This document shows positions 28,795 to 37,008 of a stretch of DNA of 64,000 nt, one piece after another. This DNA is from Maridesulfovibrio salexigens DSM 2638. GTDB taxonomy: Bacteria; Desulfobacterota; Desulfovibrionia; Desulfovibrionales; Desulfovibrionaceae. The notes beneath the pieces are model-generated. The model was given only the letters and a program-made list of their open reading frames with translations. It was not told the origin of the DNA and ran no database searches. Each line of letters opens with the position of its first letter. The stretch's first letter is position 1. The translations under genes and the position numbers were made by a program. The stretch spans positions 1,369,501-1,433,500 of the forward strand of contig NC_012881.1 in assembly GCF_000023445.1 (NCBI RefSeq). The letters are read 5' to 3'.

Positions 28795-29757
28795 TTGAGT
28801 AATCCCAGTGTTTGCAACCTTTCCCCGGCAGATGTCGACTGTTCCGGTCCCTGGCTTCTGCACCCTGAATCCCCGGCTGAAAAACTTATCCCCTCGCTGA
28901 AAAAGCACGGACAGCTCGTTCCGGTGCTGGCAGTCGAAGAATCCGGTAAAACTCTCCTTGTTGCAGGCAGAGCAAGGGTTGCTGCCGCTTCAAAGCTTGG
29001 TATGGATGTTCTGGTGCGTTATATAGATGCAGCTGATGATACTGAAAAAGCCGTGTTACATCTTGAGGAAAACAGCGCTCGTTTAACAGACGAATCGCTT
29101 AAGTTGTCGGCAGTGCGTTTTTTTGCCGCACGTATGGACGTGGCTGAGCTTCCCAAAACAGTTGCCCCTTTGCTTGGCATTAAGCCCAAATCAAGGGATA
29201 TGAAATTCTGGCTCGATTGGATGGAGCTTGAGCCTGAATATGATGAATTGCTAAGGCGTGGACACATTCCGTTGGCGGCGGTCTCAGTGCTGATTAAACT
29301 TGGTGAAACAGACCGTGCTGCGCTGGTTCGTTTTTTTGAAAAGCTAAGTTGGTCCCGTTCCAATGCGGTTAACTTTCTTACTTGGCTCTACGAGACCTCC
29401 CGCCGCGAGAACAAATCCGTTGTTGAATTGATTTCCGCTCCCGCATTTCCCGCATTTGAATCAGCGGGGGAAAGTGAATCTCCCAAGGATGCGGTTACCC
29501 GTTTTTGTAAGGCCGCAAAGGAATTGCGCTATCCCACTCTGAGCGAATTGGAAAAGGTTCATAATAAGATAGTTTCTGAAATTTGCGCCGGAACCAAATG
29601 GCGTGTTGAGCCTGTTGGCAGCTTCGAGACCGGGGAAGTCTTGATTCAGACCCGTTTTAAGAGTCGCGAGATGATGCAGAAAGCAATGGAAGATCTTGAG
29701 TCAATCGCCAAATTCAGTGGCTGGGAAGATCTGTTTGAATTGGGGCGCGATAAGTAA
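28795..29757 (+). CDS. ParB N-terminal-domain protein paired with SPL-like gene
   Basis: Residues about 10-100 have the ParB/Srx fold pattern (LIPSLKKHGQLVPVLAVEESGKTLLVAGRARVAAA; the VxxGxRR-type motif is VAGRARV). The rest of the 320 residues is helical without a known motif. TTG 28795 is chosen because GGAGG lies 9 bases upstream. It is not the chromosomal ParB: no parA is present and the HTH region is unusual. It stands about 100 bases ahead of a radical SAM gene on the same strand, so the two probably function together. Role unknown; DNA-related by domain. Confidence 0.75.
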   Translation: MSNPSVCNLSPADVDCSGPWLLHPESPAEKLIPSLKKHGQLVPVLAVEESGKTLLVAGRARVAAASKLGMDVLVRYIDAADDTEKAVLHLEENSARLTDESLKLSAVRFFAARMDVAELPKTVAPLLGIKPKSRDMKFWLDWMELEPEYDELLRRGHIPLAAVSVLIKLGETDRAALVRFFEKLSWSRSNAVNFLTWLYETSRRENKSVVELISAPAFPAFESAGESESPKDAVTRFCKAAKELRYPTLSELEKVHNKIVSEICAGTKWRVEPVGSFETGEVLIQTRFKSREMMQKAMEDLESIAKFSGWEDLFELGRDK

Positions 29758-29765
29758 ATAAATCA

Positions 29766-29854
29766 AAACGGCGAAGCCTTAATAAAAGTTTTTGGGATTC
29801 TTAAACCCTTTTTACAAAAAGGGTTTAAGGCTCCCGGCAGGGCCGCCGGAGGCA
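29766..29854 (+). repeat. REP-like palindromic intergenic element
   Basis: Between the ParB-like and SPL-like genes lies a 14-bp perfect inverted repeat (29800-29813 with 29816-29829, 2-base loop). It is flanked by GC-rich GGCGAAGCC and GGCCGCCGGAGGC blocks. I recall similar modular intergenic palindromes as common in Desulfovibrio genomes. I see only one copy in this window, so its repeat status is by recall. Confidence 0.5.
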
Positions 29855-29863
29855 TAATTATAC

Positions 29864-30964
29864 ATGGATAATGAAATCGTACTTCCCGATCATCTTAAGG
29901 GAATTGAAAAAATATATATTGATCGCAGCATGCAAAAGGTACCGCTTACCGAGCGGGTGCTTTCACGCATGCCCGACCTCCCGGTAGAGGTTGTGGACCC
30001 GGAGAATTTCCCGCATGGGGAACTGGGTGGAAAGCAGTCCCTGTATCTTAAAGAGTACAAGGGTAAATTTTTGCGGTTTTGTCCCGGCACCCGTTACTAC
30101 CATTGCTGCGGATACCGGATCATTCATATCGGTGAGGGCTGTCCTATGGCTTGCTCTTACTGTATTTTGCAGGCTTACTTTCAGGACAATGTGCTTAAAG
30201 TCTGGGCCAACCAGAATGATCTGTTCGATGAGCTGGGCAAGGCTTTTTCTGCGGATATTTCAACCCGTTACCGTGTCGGTACCGGGGAATTCACTGATTC
30301 CCTCGCCCTTGAAGCGGTCACCGGATACAGCCGCGATCTGGTAGAATTTCTTGGCGATTATCCCAACGTCTGTTTGGAGCTTAAGTCCAAGATCATCGAT
30401 CTTTCATGGATGGACGTGGTCAAGAGAACCGACCGTCTGCTTCCGGCTTGGTCCCTCAATGCTCCGTTTGTTAATGAGCATGAGGAATTTGGTGTATCTA
30501 CCCTAAAAGAGCGTCTTGAAGCTGCCCGCACCTGTGCCGAAGCAGGTTTCCGGGTTTGTCTCCATTTTGATCCGATTATCCGCTTTGACGGTTGGCGTGA
30601 AGGCTATGCGGAAATCATAGATATGATTTTTGATTACGTGAAGCCGGAGCAGATCGCTTATTTCAGCCTTGGCTCATTCAGGCATATGCCGCACCTAAAG
30701 CCTATTATTGAGCAGAATTTTCCGGAAACAACTTACATTTTCGATGAATTCATCACCGGTAATGATAACAAGATGCGACTGCTGCGGCCCCTGCGTCTGC
30801 GCCAGTTTAAGTTTATCGTAGACCGTCTGCGCAAGCATGGTATGGATAAGCAGCTCTACTTCTGCATGGAGTCTACCGAAAACTGGCAGGATGTGTTCGG
30901 CTACACCCCCAAGGATCTGGGTGGACTTGGAAAGCATCTTATGAAACAGGCTTTTAACGATTAA
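29864..30964 (+). CDS. Spore-photoproduct-lyase-like radical SAM protein
   Basis: The 366-residue protein has the radical SAM motif C-x3-C-x2-C at C93/C97/C100 (EGCPMACSYC) and the SPL-family layout, with a preceding FCPGTRYYHCCGY block. In B. subtilis SPL, Cys141 donates hydrogen to the repaired thymine dimer. Here the matching stretch reads RVGTGEFTDS and has no Cys, so ordinary spore-lesion repair is doubtful. The organism shows no sign of sporulation. It follows the ParB-domain gene and is ended by a strong terminator. It may be another DNA-lesion or tRNA-type radical reaction; substrate unknown. Confidence 0.8.
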   Translation: MDNEIVLPDHLKGIEKIYIDRSMQKVPLTERVLSRMPDLPVEVVDPENFPHGELGGKQSLYLKEYKGKFLRFCPGTRYYHCCGYRIIHIGEGCPMACSYCILQAYFQDNVLKVWANQNDLFDELGKAFSADISTRYRVGTGEFTDSLALEAVTGYSRDLVEFLGDYPNVCLELKSKIIDLSWMDVVKRTDRLLPAWSLNAPFVNEHEEFGVSTLKERLEAARTCAEAGFRVCLHFDPIIRFDGWREGYAEIIDMIFDYVKPEQIAYFSLGSFRHMPHLKPIIEQNFPETTYIFDEFITGNDNKMRLLRPLRLRQFKFIVDRLRKHGMDKQLYFCMESTENWQDVFGYTPKDLGGLGKHLMKQAFND

Positions 30965-30990
30965 AAGTGTTTAATACCGTTTTTATCTAA

Positions 30991-31024
30991 AACCCCGCAG
31001 CACCTAGTGTTGCGGGGTTTTTGT
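30991..31024 (+). terminator. Intrinsic terminator after SPL-like gene
   Basis: AACCCCGCA (30991-30999) pairs with TGCGGGGTT (31011-31019), followed by TTTGTTTT. Confidence 0.92.
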
Positions 31025-31203
31025 TTTGCACAAAAGATTAGGCCTGCACATGAATGGATTTAATAGTGCAAGTTCTTGCATTTATTTATATTAAGTTAAA
31101 ATTAACAGAGTCTTAAGTGCTTCTCTAATCCGTGCTGATTAAACATTTTTTTGTTTCTGGCATGCAGTATGTAATTCTATTCACAAAAATCGCGAGGTTT
31201 AGA

Positions 31204-31443
31204 ATGGAATTCTACAATGTTGCAGTTGATGTTTTAGGCGTGCTTTTTTCTGATGGCATGGCAGGAACCGTATTTTGGATTCTGACTGTGCAGTTAATTT
31301 TTGCAGTTATCATCATCTGGATTGCGATTCGTTCTCTTCGTAAATCAGCAGGTGCTTCCGAATTTTCCACGGCTTTCTACGTTAAGAAGAAACGCTATGG
31401 GATTAATGTGATGGATGACAGACCTTACGATTATCTGAAATAG
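31204..31443 (+). CDS. Small single-pass membrane protein
   Basis: ATG 31204 has AGG 8 bases upstream; the frame extends to 31132, but that part does not look coding. The 79-residue protein has one long hydrophobic helix (residues about 18-45, FWILTVQLIFAVIIIWIAI), then a basic patch and a polar C-terminus ending in RPYDYLK. The C-terminus is probably cytoplasmic by the positive-inside rule. A second tiny open frame follows 16 bases later. I do not recognise a family. Confidence 0.6.
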   Translation: MEFYNVAVDVLGVLFSDGMAGTVFWILTVQLIFAVIIIWIAIRSLRKSAGASEFSTAFYVKKKRYGINVMDDRPYDYLK

Positions 31444-31459
31444 TTGTGGGGGAAATATA

Positions 31460-31537
31460 ATGTTTACACTGAATGAGCTTTTTGCTTTTGTTTGTATTAT
31501 GTTTTTTGCATATCATGCCCTGTTTGGCGGGTCATAA
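31460..31537 (+). CDS. Candidate 25-residue hydrophobic peptide
   Basis: ATG 31460 follows GGGGGA at good spacing and encodes 25 residues, largely hydrophobic with aromatic residues (FAFVCIMFFAYHALFGG). It begins 16 bases after the preceding membrane protein gene, so the two could be one unit. At this size the support is only the ribosome-binding site and composition. Confidence 0.4.
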   Translation: MFTLNELFAFVCIMFFAYHALFGGS

Positions 31538-31647
31538 TCTGCTTTTGATCAGGCTTTGTGCAAGTTCTTGTTGTTCATTTGTGAAGCGAAATGCACATTT
31601 GTCAGATGTTGAAATTGTAATTTGTTATATTTACTACTTATATCTCA

Positions 31648-31663
31648 TGGCACGAGTTATGCT
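31648..31663 (+). promoter_or_regulatory. Sigma-54 promoter upstream of SHOCT gene
   Basis: TGGCACGAGTTATGCT has the full TGGCACG -24 block, GG-N10-GC spacing and a TGC -12 element. Transcription would start near 31675, 25 bases ahead of ATG 31700. Confidence 0.75.
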
Positions 31664-31699
31664 TTTAGCTTAGTAAAATTAAAAGAATGAGGTAAGGAC

Positions 31700-31981
31700 A
31701 TGGAATTTATCAGTGCATTAAGCAGTTGGTGTAGCGGGTCAGGGTTCGGTCATGGTGCCGGATATGGCATGAGTGGTATGAGTGGCTGGATGCCTTTTCA
31801 CTTTGGCGGAATATTACAGCTCGTAGTAATCGGGTTGATCATTTATTTTACCGTGCGCATGTTTCGTAAACCGGATACCGGTCCCAGTGCGCCTTCCGCT
31901 CAGGATATTTTGAAGAGGCGTTACGCTTCCGGCGAGATTGACGAGGAAACTTACATTCGCATGAAGAATGAATTGAAGTAA
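31700..31981 (+). CDS. SHOCT-domain membrane protein
   Basis: The 93-residue protein has a Gly/Met/Ser/Phe-rich N-terminus (residues 14-36), one membrane helix (ILQLVVIGLIIYFTV) and a C-terminal SHOCT motif (DILKRRYASGEIDEETYIRMKNEL). SHOCT is a short helical oligomerisation module found at protein ends. GAGGTAAGG precedes ATG 31700 and a sigma-54 promoter lies directly upstream. RpoN control implies regulated expression, but the function is unknown. Confidence 0.85.
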   Translation: MEFISALSSWCSGSGFGHGAGYGMSGMSGWMPFHFGGILQLVVIGLIIYFTVRMFRKPDTGPSAPSAQDILKRRYASGEIDEETYIRMKNELK

Positions 31982-32047
31982 GGAATAAACTAGTTTGATT
32001 AGCTGTTAAACTTGGTGTAATAACTCAATTAAAGGGGGATTACACCA

Positions 32048-32518
32048 ATGTCCTTACAAGATTATAAAGATCGCATTGATCGCTTGCAGAAAGGGCTGGG
32101 AAAAGCCTTTACTGAAAATCCTTTTATCCTGAATATTCCGGGCAAATCCATCGCATTAAAGGTGGACCCTTATTATTATGTGGCCTTTGAGCCTGCTTTT
32201 TCCGAAAACTTGAGCCGTTTCGGGGTCATGCTGCCCAAAAATGTGCGCGATACTTTGGTGCGTACCGGTAATTTGGTAACAGATCATGAAACCCGCAACC
32301 CGATCATTAAAATCCGCATGAAGTGGAATGACCGTTCATATGCTATGAATGTCTGCTTTGTGGAATCCGGTTTCATTGACCAAGCCTTGAAAATTTATGG
32401 CGGAGTCAAAGAGGAAGTCGGATTATCCGAAATCCGCATTCTTGAATCCGAGCGCGAAAGATTGGAAGAGTTCTTTGGTGAGCGGACGCTTTTGAAGAGT
32501 GTGGCGTTTGTGGAGTAG
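32048..32518 (+). CDS. Conserved-looking hypothetical protein
   Basis: The 156-residue protein is soluble, with no signal peptide or membrane helix. It has alternating strand-like segments (SIALKVDPYYYVAFEPAF; NPIIKIRMKWNDRSYAMNVCFV) and a charged helical C-terminus. GGGGG lies 9 bases before ATG 32048. Codon use resembles its neighbours, unlike the AT-rich gene after it. I do not recognise the family and cannot assign a role. Confidence 0.7.
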   Translation: MSLQDYKDRIDRLQKGLGKAFTENPFILNIPGKSIALKVDPYYYVAFEPAFSENLSRFGVMLPKNVRDTLVRTGNLVTDHETRNPIIKIRMKWNDRSYAMNVCFVESGFIDQALKIYGGVKEEVGLSEIRILESERERLEEFFGERTLLKSVAFVE

Positions 32519-32680
32519 GGTGTTTTTAAATAGAGTGTGTTACGAATATTAAATAATATTTTTACATAGTTGTTGTTTGCAAAGCCGTACCATTTATATG
32601 GTGCGGCTTTTTTGCGCTTTACAAGTGGATTTAAAGTCTTATTAAATAGGATTATTTATTTTCAAAATTTGAGGGTTCTT

Positions 32681-33304
32681 ATGTGTGCAAAAATGATTAC
32701 GTTTGACTCAAGTGCTCGTGAAAAGTTGAAAGCAGGGGTTCGCGACCTCATTACAAAAGATAGACTTGCTGAGGCAATAAAATCACTTTTAGGAAAGACA
32801 GAACATACAAAACAAACCAGAAGAATAGATTATAGAGAATTGGTTGATGACGGATGTATTAATGTTCTTACGAAGATGAACCCTGAGTTAGTACAACAAT
32901 ATTTGGGAGCTGCTCAAGCGGCCGCAGGAAATAATGTGGATAAGACGAGACATACTTTAGTTTCATTGCGAACTATGTGGGAACAGATTTTGAGCAAAAT
33001 TGCTCCTCCTGCAAAATCATTGGAATGGCTAAAGCGAGAAGGAAAAGCTTCTAAGGATTTTATTTATATAAAAGATGGAGAGGAAAGAGCGACTAAGTTA
33101 GGGCGGTTGCTATATGCCTTCCGCAAGTGTTTATCACATGATATGATTTCAGCGGTTAAGAACCAAGTTAAAACTATAAAATGCTATTTGGATCAATTGA
33201 ATAGAGTGCATAAGTCCGTTCTTAATTTTGCTAAGGATAAATTAAAAAAGTTCTTTTTGTTAGGAAATACCCAATTAAATAGTTTGCGATTACTCTTTGT
33301 GTAG
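32681..33304 (+). CDS. Protein resembling predicted pPIWI-associated nuclease, AT-rich
   Basis: ATG 32681 follows GAGGG; upstream codons back to 32570 are probably not translated. The 207-residue protein contains a RHTLVSLRTMWEQILSKIAPP segment, then ERATKLGRLLYAFRK, and a C-terminal LDQLNRVHKS ... LKKFFLLGNTQLNSLRLL. These recall the conserved positions of the predicted pPIWI-associating nuclease family (H-x-LxSLR...LAP, RPTRxxRLxY, LxxLNxxxH). No pPIWI/Argonaute gene is beside it. The region is clearly more AT-rich than its neighbours, suggesting transfer. It could be a solitary defence gene; the family call needs a profile search. Confidence 0.55.
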   Translation: MCAKMITFDSSAREKLKAGVRDLITKDRLAEAIKSLLGKTEHTKQTRRIDYRELVDDGCINVLTKMNPELVQQYLGAAQAAAGNNVDKTRHTLVSLRTMWEQILSKIAPPAKSLEWLKREGKASKDFIYIKDGEERATKLGRLLYAFRKCLSHDMISAVKNQVKTIKCYLDQLNRVHKSVLNFAKDKLKKFFLLGNTQLNSLRLLFV

Positions 33305-33311
33305 TTCAAGA

Positions 33312-33347
33312 AAAAGCCCGCCAGAGCTAACGCTCAGGCGGGCTTTT
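33312..33347. terminator. Bidirectional terminator
   Basis: AAAAGCCCGCC (33312-33322) pairs with GGCGGGCTTTT (33337-33347), with an inner GAGC/GCTC stem. It serves the AT-rich gene and the convergent 33.4-kb gene. Confidence 0.88.
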
Positions 33348-33372
33348 CAAATTCATATCACCAAAAAAATTA

Positions 33373-33897
33373 CTACTTACGAGTCTGGCTCTTGGGGCAT
33401 GTGTCCTCAAGGTAACAGACTTCACAGCCACCGGAGTACGGGAAGGGAGTGAATACTGCGTACTGGCGGTTTACGGTACCTTCCTGATTCCAGGTAAGTC
33501 CGAGGGATTCGAATGCCTTGAGCACTTCTTCACCCGGCTTGGGCAGCGGTGCACATTTACCTTCTTCCAGCTGCGGAATCAGAGACTGTGCAGCGGACAT
33601 TACGAGGGTGATAGCGAGGTTGTGGTGTGCAAGACCTTCAGTGGGGGTTTCCTGCCAGATCTCCTCTACGGAATCCTCAACTTCCTTCTCAAGGTAGAGC
33701 AGCAGGAAGTCGGTACCTTTGGCGTCATCAGGCTGTTTAAGAGTATAAGCCTTGAGGTGGGGCAGCCATTCGTTCCAGTATTTTTCGAGGCTTTCCATGA
33801 GGGAATGCTCGATGCGGGTGGAACCGTTCAGTTCTGCAAAATAAAAAATATTAAAATCCGGATTCGGCTTTGCTTCAACAATTTTAAAAGCGCTCAT
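33373..33897 (-). CDS. Hypothetical protein with C-terminal cysteine motif
   Basis: The soluble 174-residue protein ends in a GGCEVCYLEDTCPKS motif, three cysteines (C-x2-C-x6-C) that could bind zinc or an iron-sulfur cluster with a fourth ligand. An earlier Cys lies in EEGKCAPLP. GC-biased codons like those of metK suggest good expression. It follows the metK terminator, so it is a separate unit. I recall similar proteins only from desulfovibrios, with no assigned role. Confidence 0.72.
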   Translation of the reverse strand: MSAFKIVEAKPNPDFNIFYFAELNGSTRIEHSLMESLEKYWNEWLPHLKAYTLKQPDDAKGTDFLLLYLEKEVEDSVEEIWQETPTEGLAHHNLAITLVMSAAQSLIPQLEEGKCAPLPKPGEEVLKAFESLGLTWNQEGTVNRQYAVFTPFPYSGGCEVCYLEDTCPKSQTRK

Positions 33898-33971
33898 ATT
33901 TATATCTCCTGACTTGCTGTTCTGGTTGGTGAACAGTTTCTTTACATGCTTCCGCGGATTGCCTCAAGTGT

Positions 33972-34008
33972 AAAAAGAACCCCCGGAAACCAGAAGGTTT
34001 CCGGGGGT
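33972..34008 (-). terminator. Intrinsic terminator after metK
   Basis: A 13-bp perfect stem (33979-33991 with 33996-34008, AGAA loop) is followed by TTCTTTTT on the minus strand. Confidence 0.93.
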
Positions 34009-34034
34009 GAATAAACTGAGTGATTCAGTGCTGC

Positions 34035-35204
34035 TTAGATTTTGCAAGCAGTTCTGAGATCGTCTACAGCGTCGGTGCGTTCCCAAGTGAAGTTGGGGTT
34101 GTTGCGACCGAAGTGTCCGTAACAAGCGGAGGGCTTGTAGATGGGACGACGAAGGTCGAGACGCTCGGAGATGTACCAGGGGCGCAGGTCGAATACTTCC
34201 TTGACTGCTTTGGTCAGGGTTTCATCGGAAACTTCACCGGTACCGTGGGAGGTAGCCAGAACGGATACGGGCTCTGCAACACCGATTGCGTAAGCAACCT
34301 GAACTTCAGCGCGCTCGGCAAGGCCGGCAGCTACGATGTTCTTTGCGATGTAACGTGCCATGTATGCGCCGGAACGGTCAACTTTGGACGGGTCCTTACC
34401 GGAGAAAGCACCACCACCGTGGTTACCCATACCGCCGTAAGTGTCGTTGATGATCTTACGACCGGTCAGACCGCAATCACCCATGGGGCCGCCGATTACG
34501 AAACGACCGGTGGTGTTAATGTAGATTTTAGTAGCATCGTCGATCATTTCTGCGGGCAGGGAAGCCAGCACAACTTCACGCTTGATGTCTTCGTAAATCT
34601 GTCCCTGCTCAATGCCGTCATCGTGCTGTGCAGCGATAACAACGTCAGCAATGCGGACGGGTTTGCCATCGAGGTATTCGAAAGCAACTTCGGTCTTTCC
34701 GTCAGGACGGAGGTAATCGAGAGTTGCGTCCTTGCGAACTTCAGTCAGTTTGCGGGACAGCTTGTGAGCGTAGTAGATAGGAGCAGGCATGAGTGCTTCA
34801 GTTTCTTTGCATGCGAAACCGAACATCATACCCTGGTCGCCGGCACCCTGGCTTTCAGGAGTGTTGCGGTCAACACCCTGAGCGATATCTACAGACTGCT
34901 TATCAATAGAAGAGATAACAGCACAAGTATCAGCGTCGAAACCCATATCAGAGTGAACGTAGCCGATTTCACGGATGGTGTCGCGAACGATTTGCTGAAA
35001 GTCTGCGTAACCAGTGGTGGAAATTTCACCTGCGATGAATGCCATACCGGTTGTTACCAGTGTTTCGCATGCTACGCGGGCATCTTTATCCTGAGCGAGA
35101 ATGGCGTCAAGAATTGAGTCGGAAATCTGGTCAGCCACTTTATCGGGGTGACCTTCGGTTACTGATTCAGAGGTAAAAAAGTACTTGCCTTTGCTGCTGA
35201 TCAT
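34035..35204 (-). CDS. metK: S-adenosylmethionine synthetase
   Basis: MetK joins methionine and ATP to make SAM. The 389-residue protein has [21 protein letters not shown] at the start, the [12 protein letters not shown] signature, [18 protein letters not shown] and an intact C-terminal domain ending with the [10 protein letters not shown] segment. AGGAGG precedes ATG 35204. The leader contains a compact nested hairpin (35234-35272) between a TATATA-rich stretch and the ribosome-binding site. It is downstream of panC but 126 bases away, probably with its own promoter. SAM made here feeds the CheR methyltransferase and radical SAM protein in this window. Confidence 0.97.
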   Translation of the reverse strand: MISSKGKYFFTSESVTEGHPDKVADQISDSILDAILAQDKDARVACETLVTTGMAFIAGEISTTGYADFQQIVRDTIREIGYVHSDMGFDADTCAVISSIDKQSVDIAQGVDRNTPESQGAGDQGMMFGFACKETEALMPAPIYYAHKLSRKLTEVRKDATLDYLRPDGKTEVAFEYLDGKPVRIADVVIAAQHDDGIEQGQIYEDIKREVVLASLPAEMIDDATKIYINTTGRFVIGGPMGDCGLTGRKIINDTYGGMGNHGGGAFSGKDPSKVDRSGAYMARYIAKNIVAAGLAERAEVQVAYAIGVAEPVSVLATSHGTGEVSDETLTKAVKEVFDLRPWYISERLDLRRPIYKPSACYGHFGRNNPNFTWERTDAVDDLRTACKI

Positions 35205-35233
35205 TTAAAAGTTCCTCCTGGAATTAATTGGCG

Positions 35234-35272
35234 GGGGAAATGTAGTTCGAGACCATTTCTCGATAACTCCCC
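35234..35272 (-). promoter_or_regulatory. Structured leader of metK
   Basis: On the minus strand GGGGA-GTT-CGAGA pairs in order with TCTCG-AAC-TCCCC, three stacked short stems with bulges and a 5-base loop, ending 29 bases before ATG. This might be a ligand-sensing or translation-control fold. It does not match SAM-I or SAM-II consensus that I know. Confidence 0.4.
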
Positions 35273-35330
35273 GAAATATATAGCACATAATCACTATATA
35301 AATAAATTTGCATATAAGAATGAAGACACC

Positions 35331-36179
35331 TTACACTTTTATAAGCAAATTGTCTATCAATCTTGCGTTGCCAAGTTGTATTGCTACCGCACAAAGTGCA
35401 GAATCGCCTACATTTTTAAGGATATTGATGTTTTCGGGGTGTACAATTTCGATATAATCAACCCGGCCGGTCGGAATTGTTTCTGCATAGAATTCAACAA
35501 GGTCGGATTTAAGCTTAGCCGCGTCAGACTCTCCGGCTGTTACCCAGTCTCGCATTTTCTGCAATCCTTTCTGGATATTGGGTGCAACGGATTTTTCATC
35601 TTCGGTGAGGTAAACGTTGCGAGAGCTTAGGGCCAGTCCTGATTCTTCGCGCACTATCTCGTGCCCCTGCACATCGACCGGAATATTCAGGTCGCGGACC
35701 ATTCTTTTAATTATCGCCAGCTGTTGCCAGTCTTTTTGACCGAATACAGCTACATGCGGCTGTGCGGTCATGAATAGTTTTGTGACTACCGTGGCAACTC
35801 CCCTGAAATGTATGGGGCGGGATTTTCCGCAGAGGTTTGTTGCCAGATCGGGGACTTCCACCCAAGTGGAGTGGTCTTCAAAATACATGTCGTCGCGTAT
35901 CGGAGTGAAGAGAATATCTACGCCGCGTTTTTCGGCAAGTTCGGAGTCCCGTTCCAGATTATGGGGATAAGCGTCAAGGTCTTCGTTTTCGCCAAACTGA
36001 GTGGGGTTAACGAAGAGGCTGACGATGAGCACGTCACATTGTTTGCGGGCTGCATCCATGAGGCTTAAATGGCCTTCATGAAAATAACCCATGGTCGGTA
36101 CAAGGCCTATCTTTTTGCCTTCAGCGCGGAGCATGAGGCACAAGTTCTGAAGTTCTTGCGGATTACTGATTGTTTCCAT
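35331..36179 (-). CDS. panC: Pantothenate synthetase
   Basis: PanC condenses pantoate and beta-alanine with ATP to make pantothenate, the coenzyme A precursor. The 282-residue protein carries LVPTMGYFHEGHLSL (with the HEGH nucleotide motif), SLFVNPTQFGENEDLDAYP, VFGQKDWQQL and REESGLALSSRN. Start ATG 36179. panB and panD are not in the window. The gene is followed by metK with a 126-base gap that holds the metK leader. Confidence 0.96.
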   Translation of the reverse strand: METISNPQELQNLCLMLRAEGKKIGLVPTMGYFHEGHLSLMDAARKQCDVLIVSLFVNPTQFGENEDLDAYPHNLERDSELAEKRGVDILFTPIRDDMYFEDHSTWVEVPDLATNLCGKSRPIHFRGVATVVTKLFMTAQPHVAVFGQKDWQQLAIIKRMVRDLNIPVDVQGHEIVREESGLALSSRNVYLTEDEKSVAPNIQKGLQKMRDWVTAGESDAAKLKSDLVEFYAETIPTGRVDYIEIVHPENINILKNVGDSALCAVAIQLGNARLIDNLLIKV

Positions 36180-36386
36180 TTTATGAACCCTGATAATTGG
36201 TTTTTCAGCCTGTGGCTTTCATTAATATAATATGGAAGGCTGGGAAATCCGTTTACGCTGATCAATACCTGCTGTCTATAACATATGGGGGAAATTGTTG
36301 TCGATTCATGCTTAATTATGATTTAATTTCTACTGACATTTTTAATGCTTTAAATTTTGGCGTGTTAACTGAGGAGGATTAGTCTC

Positions 36387-36980
36387 TTGCCTAGGTGGAC
36401 TATTTTTTACGCAATTGGCGGAATCATCTTTTTGGCCGTTATTTGGTGTCTGGTACCGAATCCCGAATTGTTGGTGTCGATTCTCGTGAGATTTTTTGCT
36501 TTTGGGATCGCTGTGTTTATTTCAGTTAGATTTCGGGAGTGGAAGATACTCTTTCTTGCCGCAATGTTTCTTTTGATGGCTTTAAGACAGGTGCTTACGT
36601 TTTTAATTTGGACGAATGAGTTGCAGAGGGGGCCTTTGGTAAATGCTTTGAGTGAGTTACCCGGGTTTGTTGTTACCATTCTTTCGCTAGTATCTATTCT
36701 TTATCTTGGCAGTCTTCTAAACAAGAATGCGAAATTGTTAGAATTGAAAGATGCAAATATCCGCACTTTGAATAGCTTACTGCCTATGTGTTCCAAGTGC
36801 AGGAAAATTAAGGATGACGATGGATATTGGAATGACCTGGAAGCGTACATTGAAAGTAATACAGATTCTCAGTTCAGCCACGGCTTATGTGAGAAGTGTT
36901 CCGATGAGTTGTACGGTGATCAGGAATGGTATCAGAAGAGTAAAGCAAAACGCAGGCAAATGGCTAAAAATAAATCTTAA
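36387..36980 (+). CDS. Membrane protein with C-terminal MCSKCRKI/CxxC motif
   Basis: TTG 36387 follows GAGGAGG at 9 bases. The N-terminal 110 residues form four hydrophobic helices. After a coiled-coil linker (KNAKLLELKDANIRTLNSLL) comes PMCSKCRKIKDDDGYWNDLE ... FSHGLCEKCSDELY. I know this two-CxxC motif from the ends of many PAS, REC and kinase-like sensory proteins in desulfovibrios and other environmental bacteria. It probably binds a metal. Here it is attached to a bare membrane region with no kinase, suggesting a membrane-linked signalling adaptor; that is inference. Confidence 0.72.
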   Translation: MPRWTIFYAIGGIIFLAVIWCLVPNPELLVSILVRFFAFGIAVFISVRFREWKILFLAAMFLLMALRQVLTFLIWTNELQRGPLVNALSELPGFVVTILSLVSILYLGSLLNKNAKLLELKDANIRTLNSLLPMCSKCRKIKDDDGYWNDLEAYIESNTDSQFSHGLCEKCSDELYGDQEWYQKSKAKRRQMAKNKS

Positions 36981-37008
36981 TCGGGATCATCTGGTGCGAT
37001 TATTTTAA

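Noticed and set aside
31473-31673. 66-codon frame after the 79-residue membrane protein gene
   Set aside because: The competing 25-codon frame at 31460 has the better ribosome-binding site; this one has none.
34020-35117. 365-codon open frame opposite metK
   Set aside because: Antisense shadow of the strongly biased metK codons.
36197-36382. 61-codon frame upstream of the membrane sensor gene
   Set aside because: No ribosome-binding site and no recognisable features; likely the promoter region.
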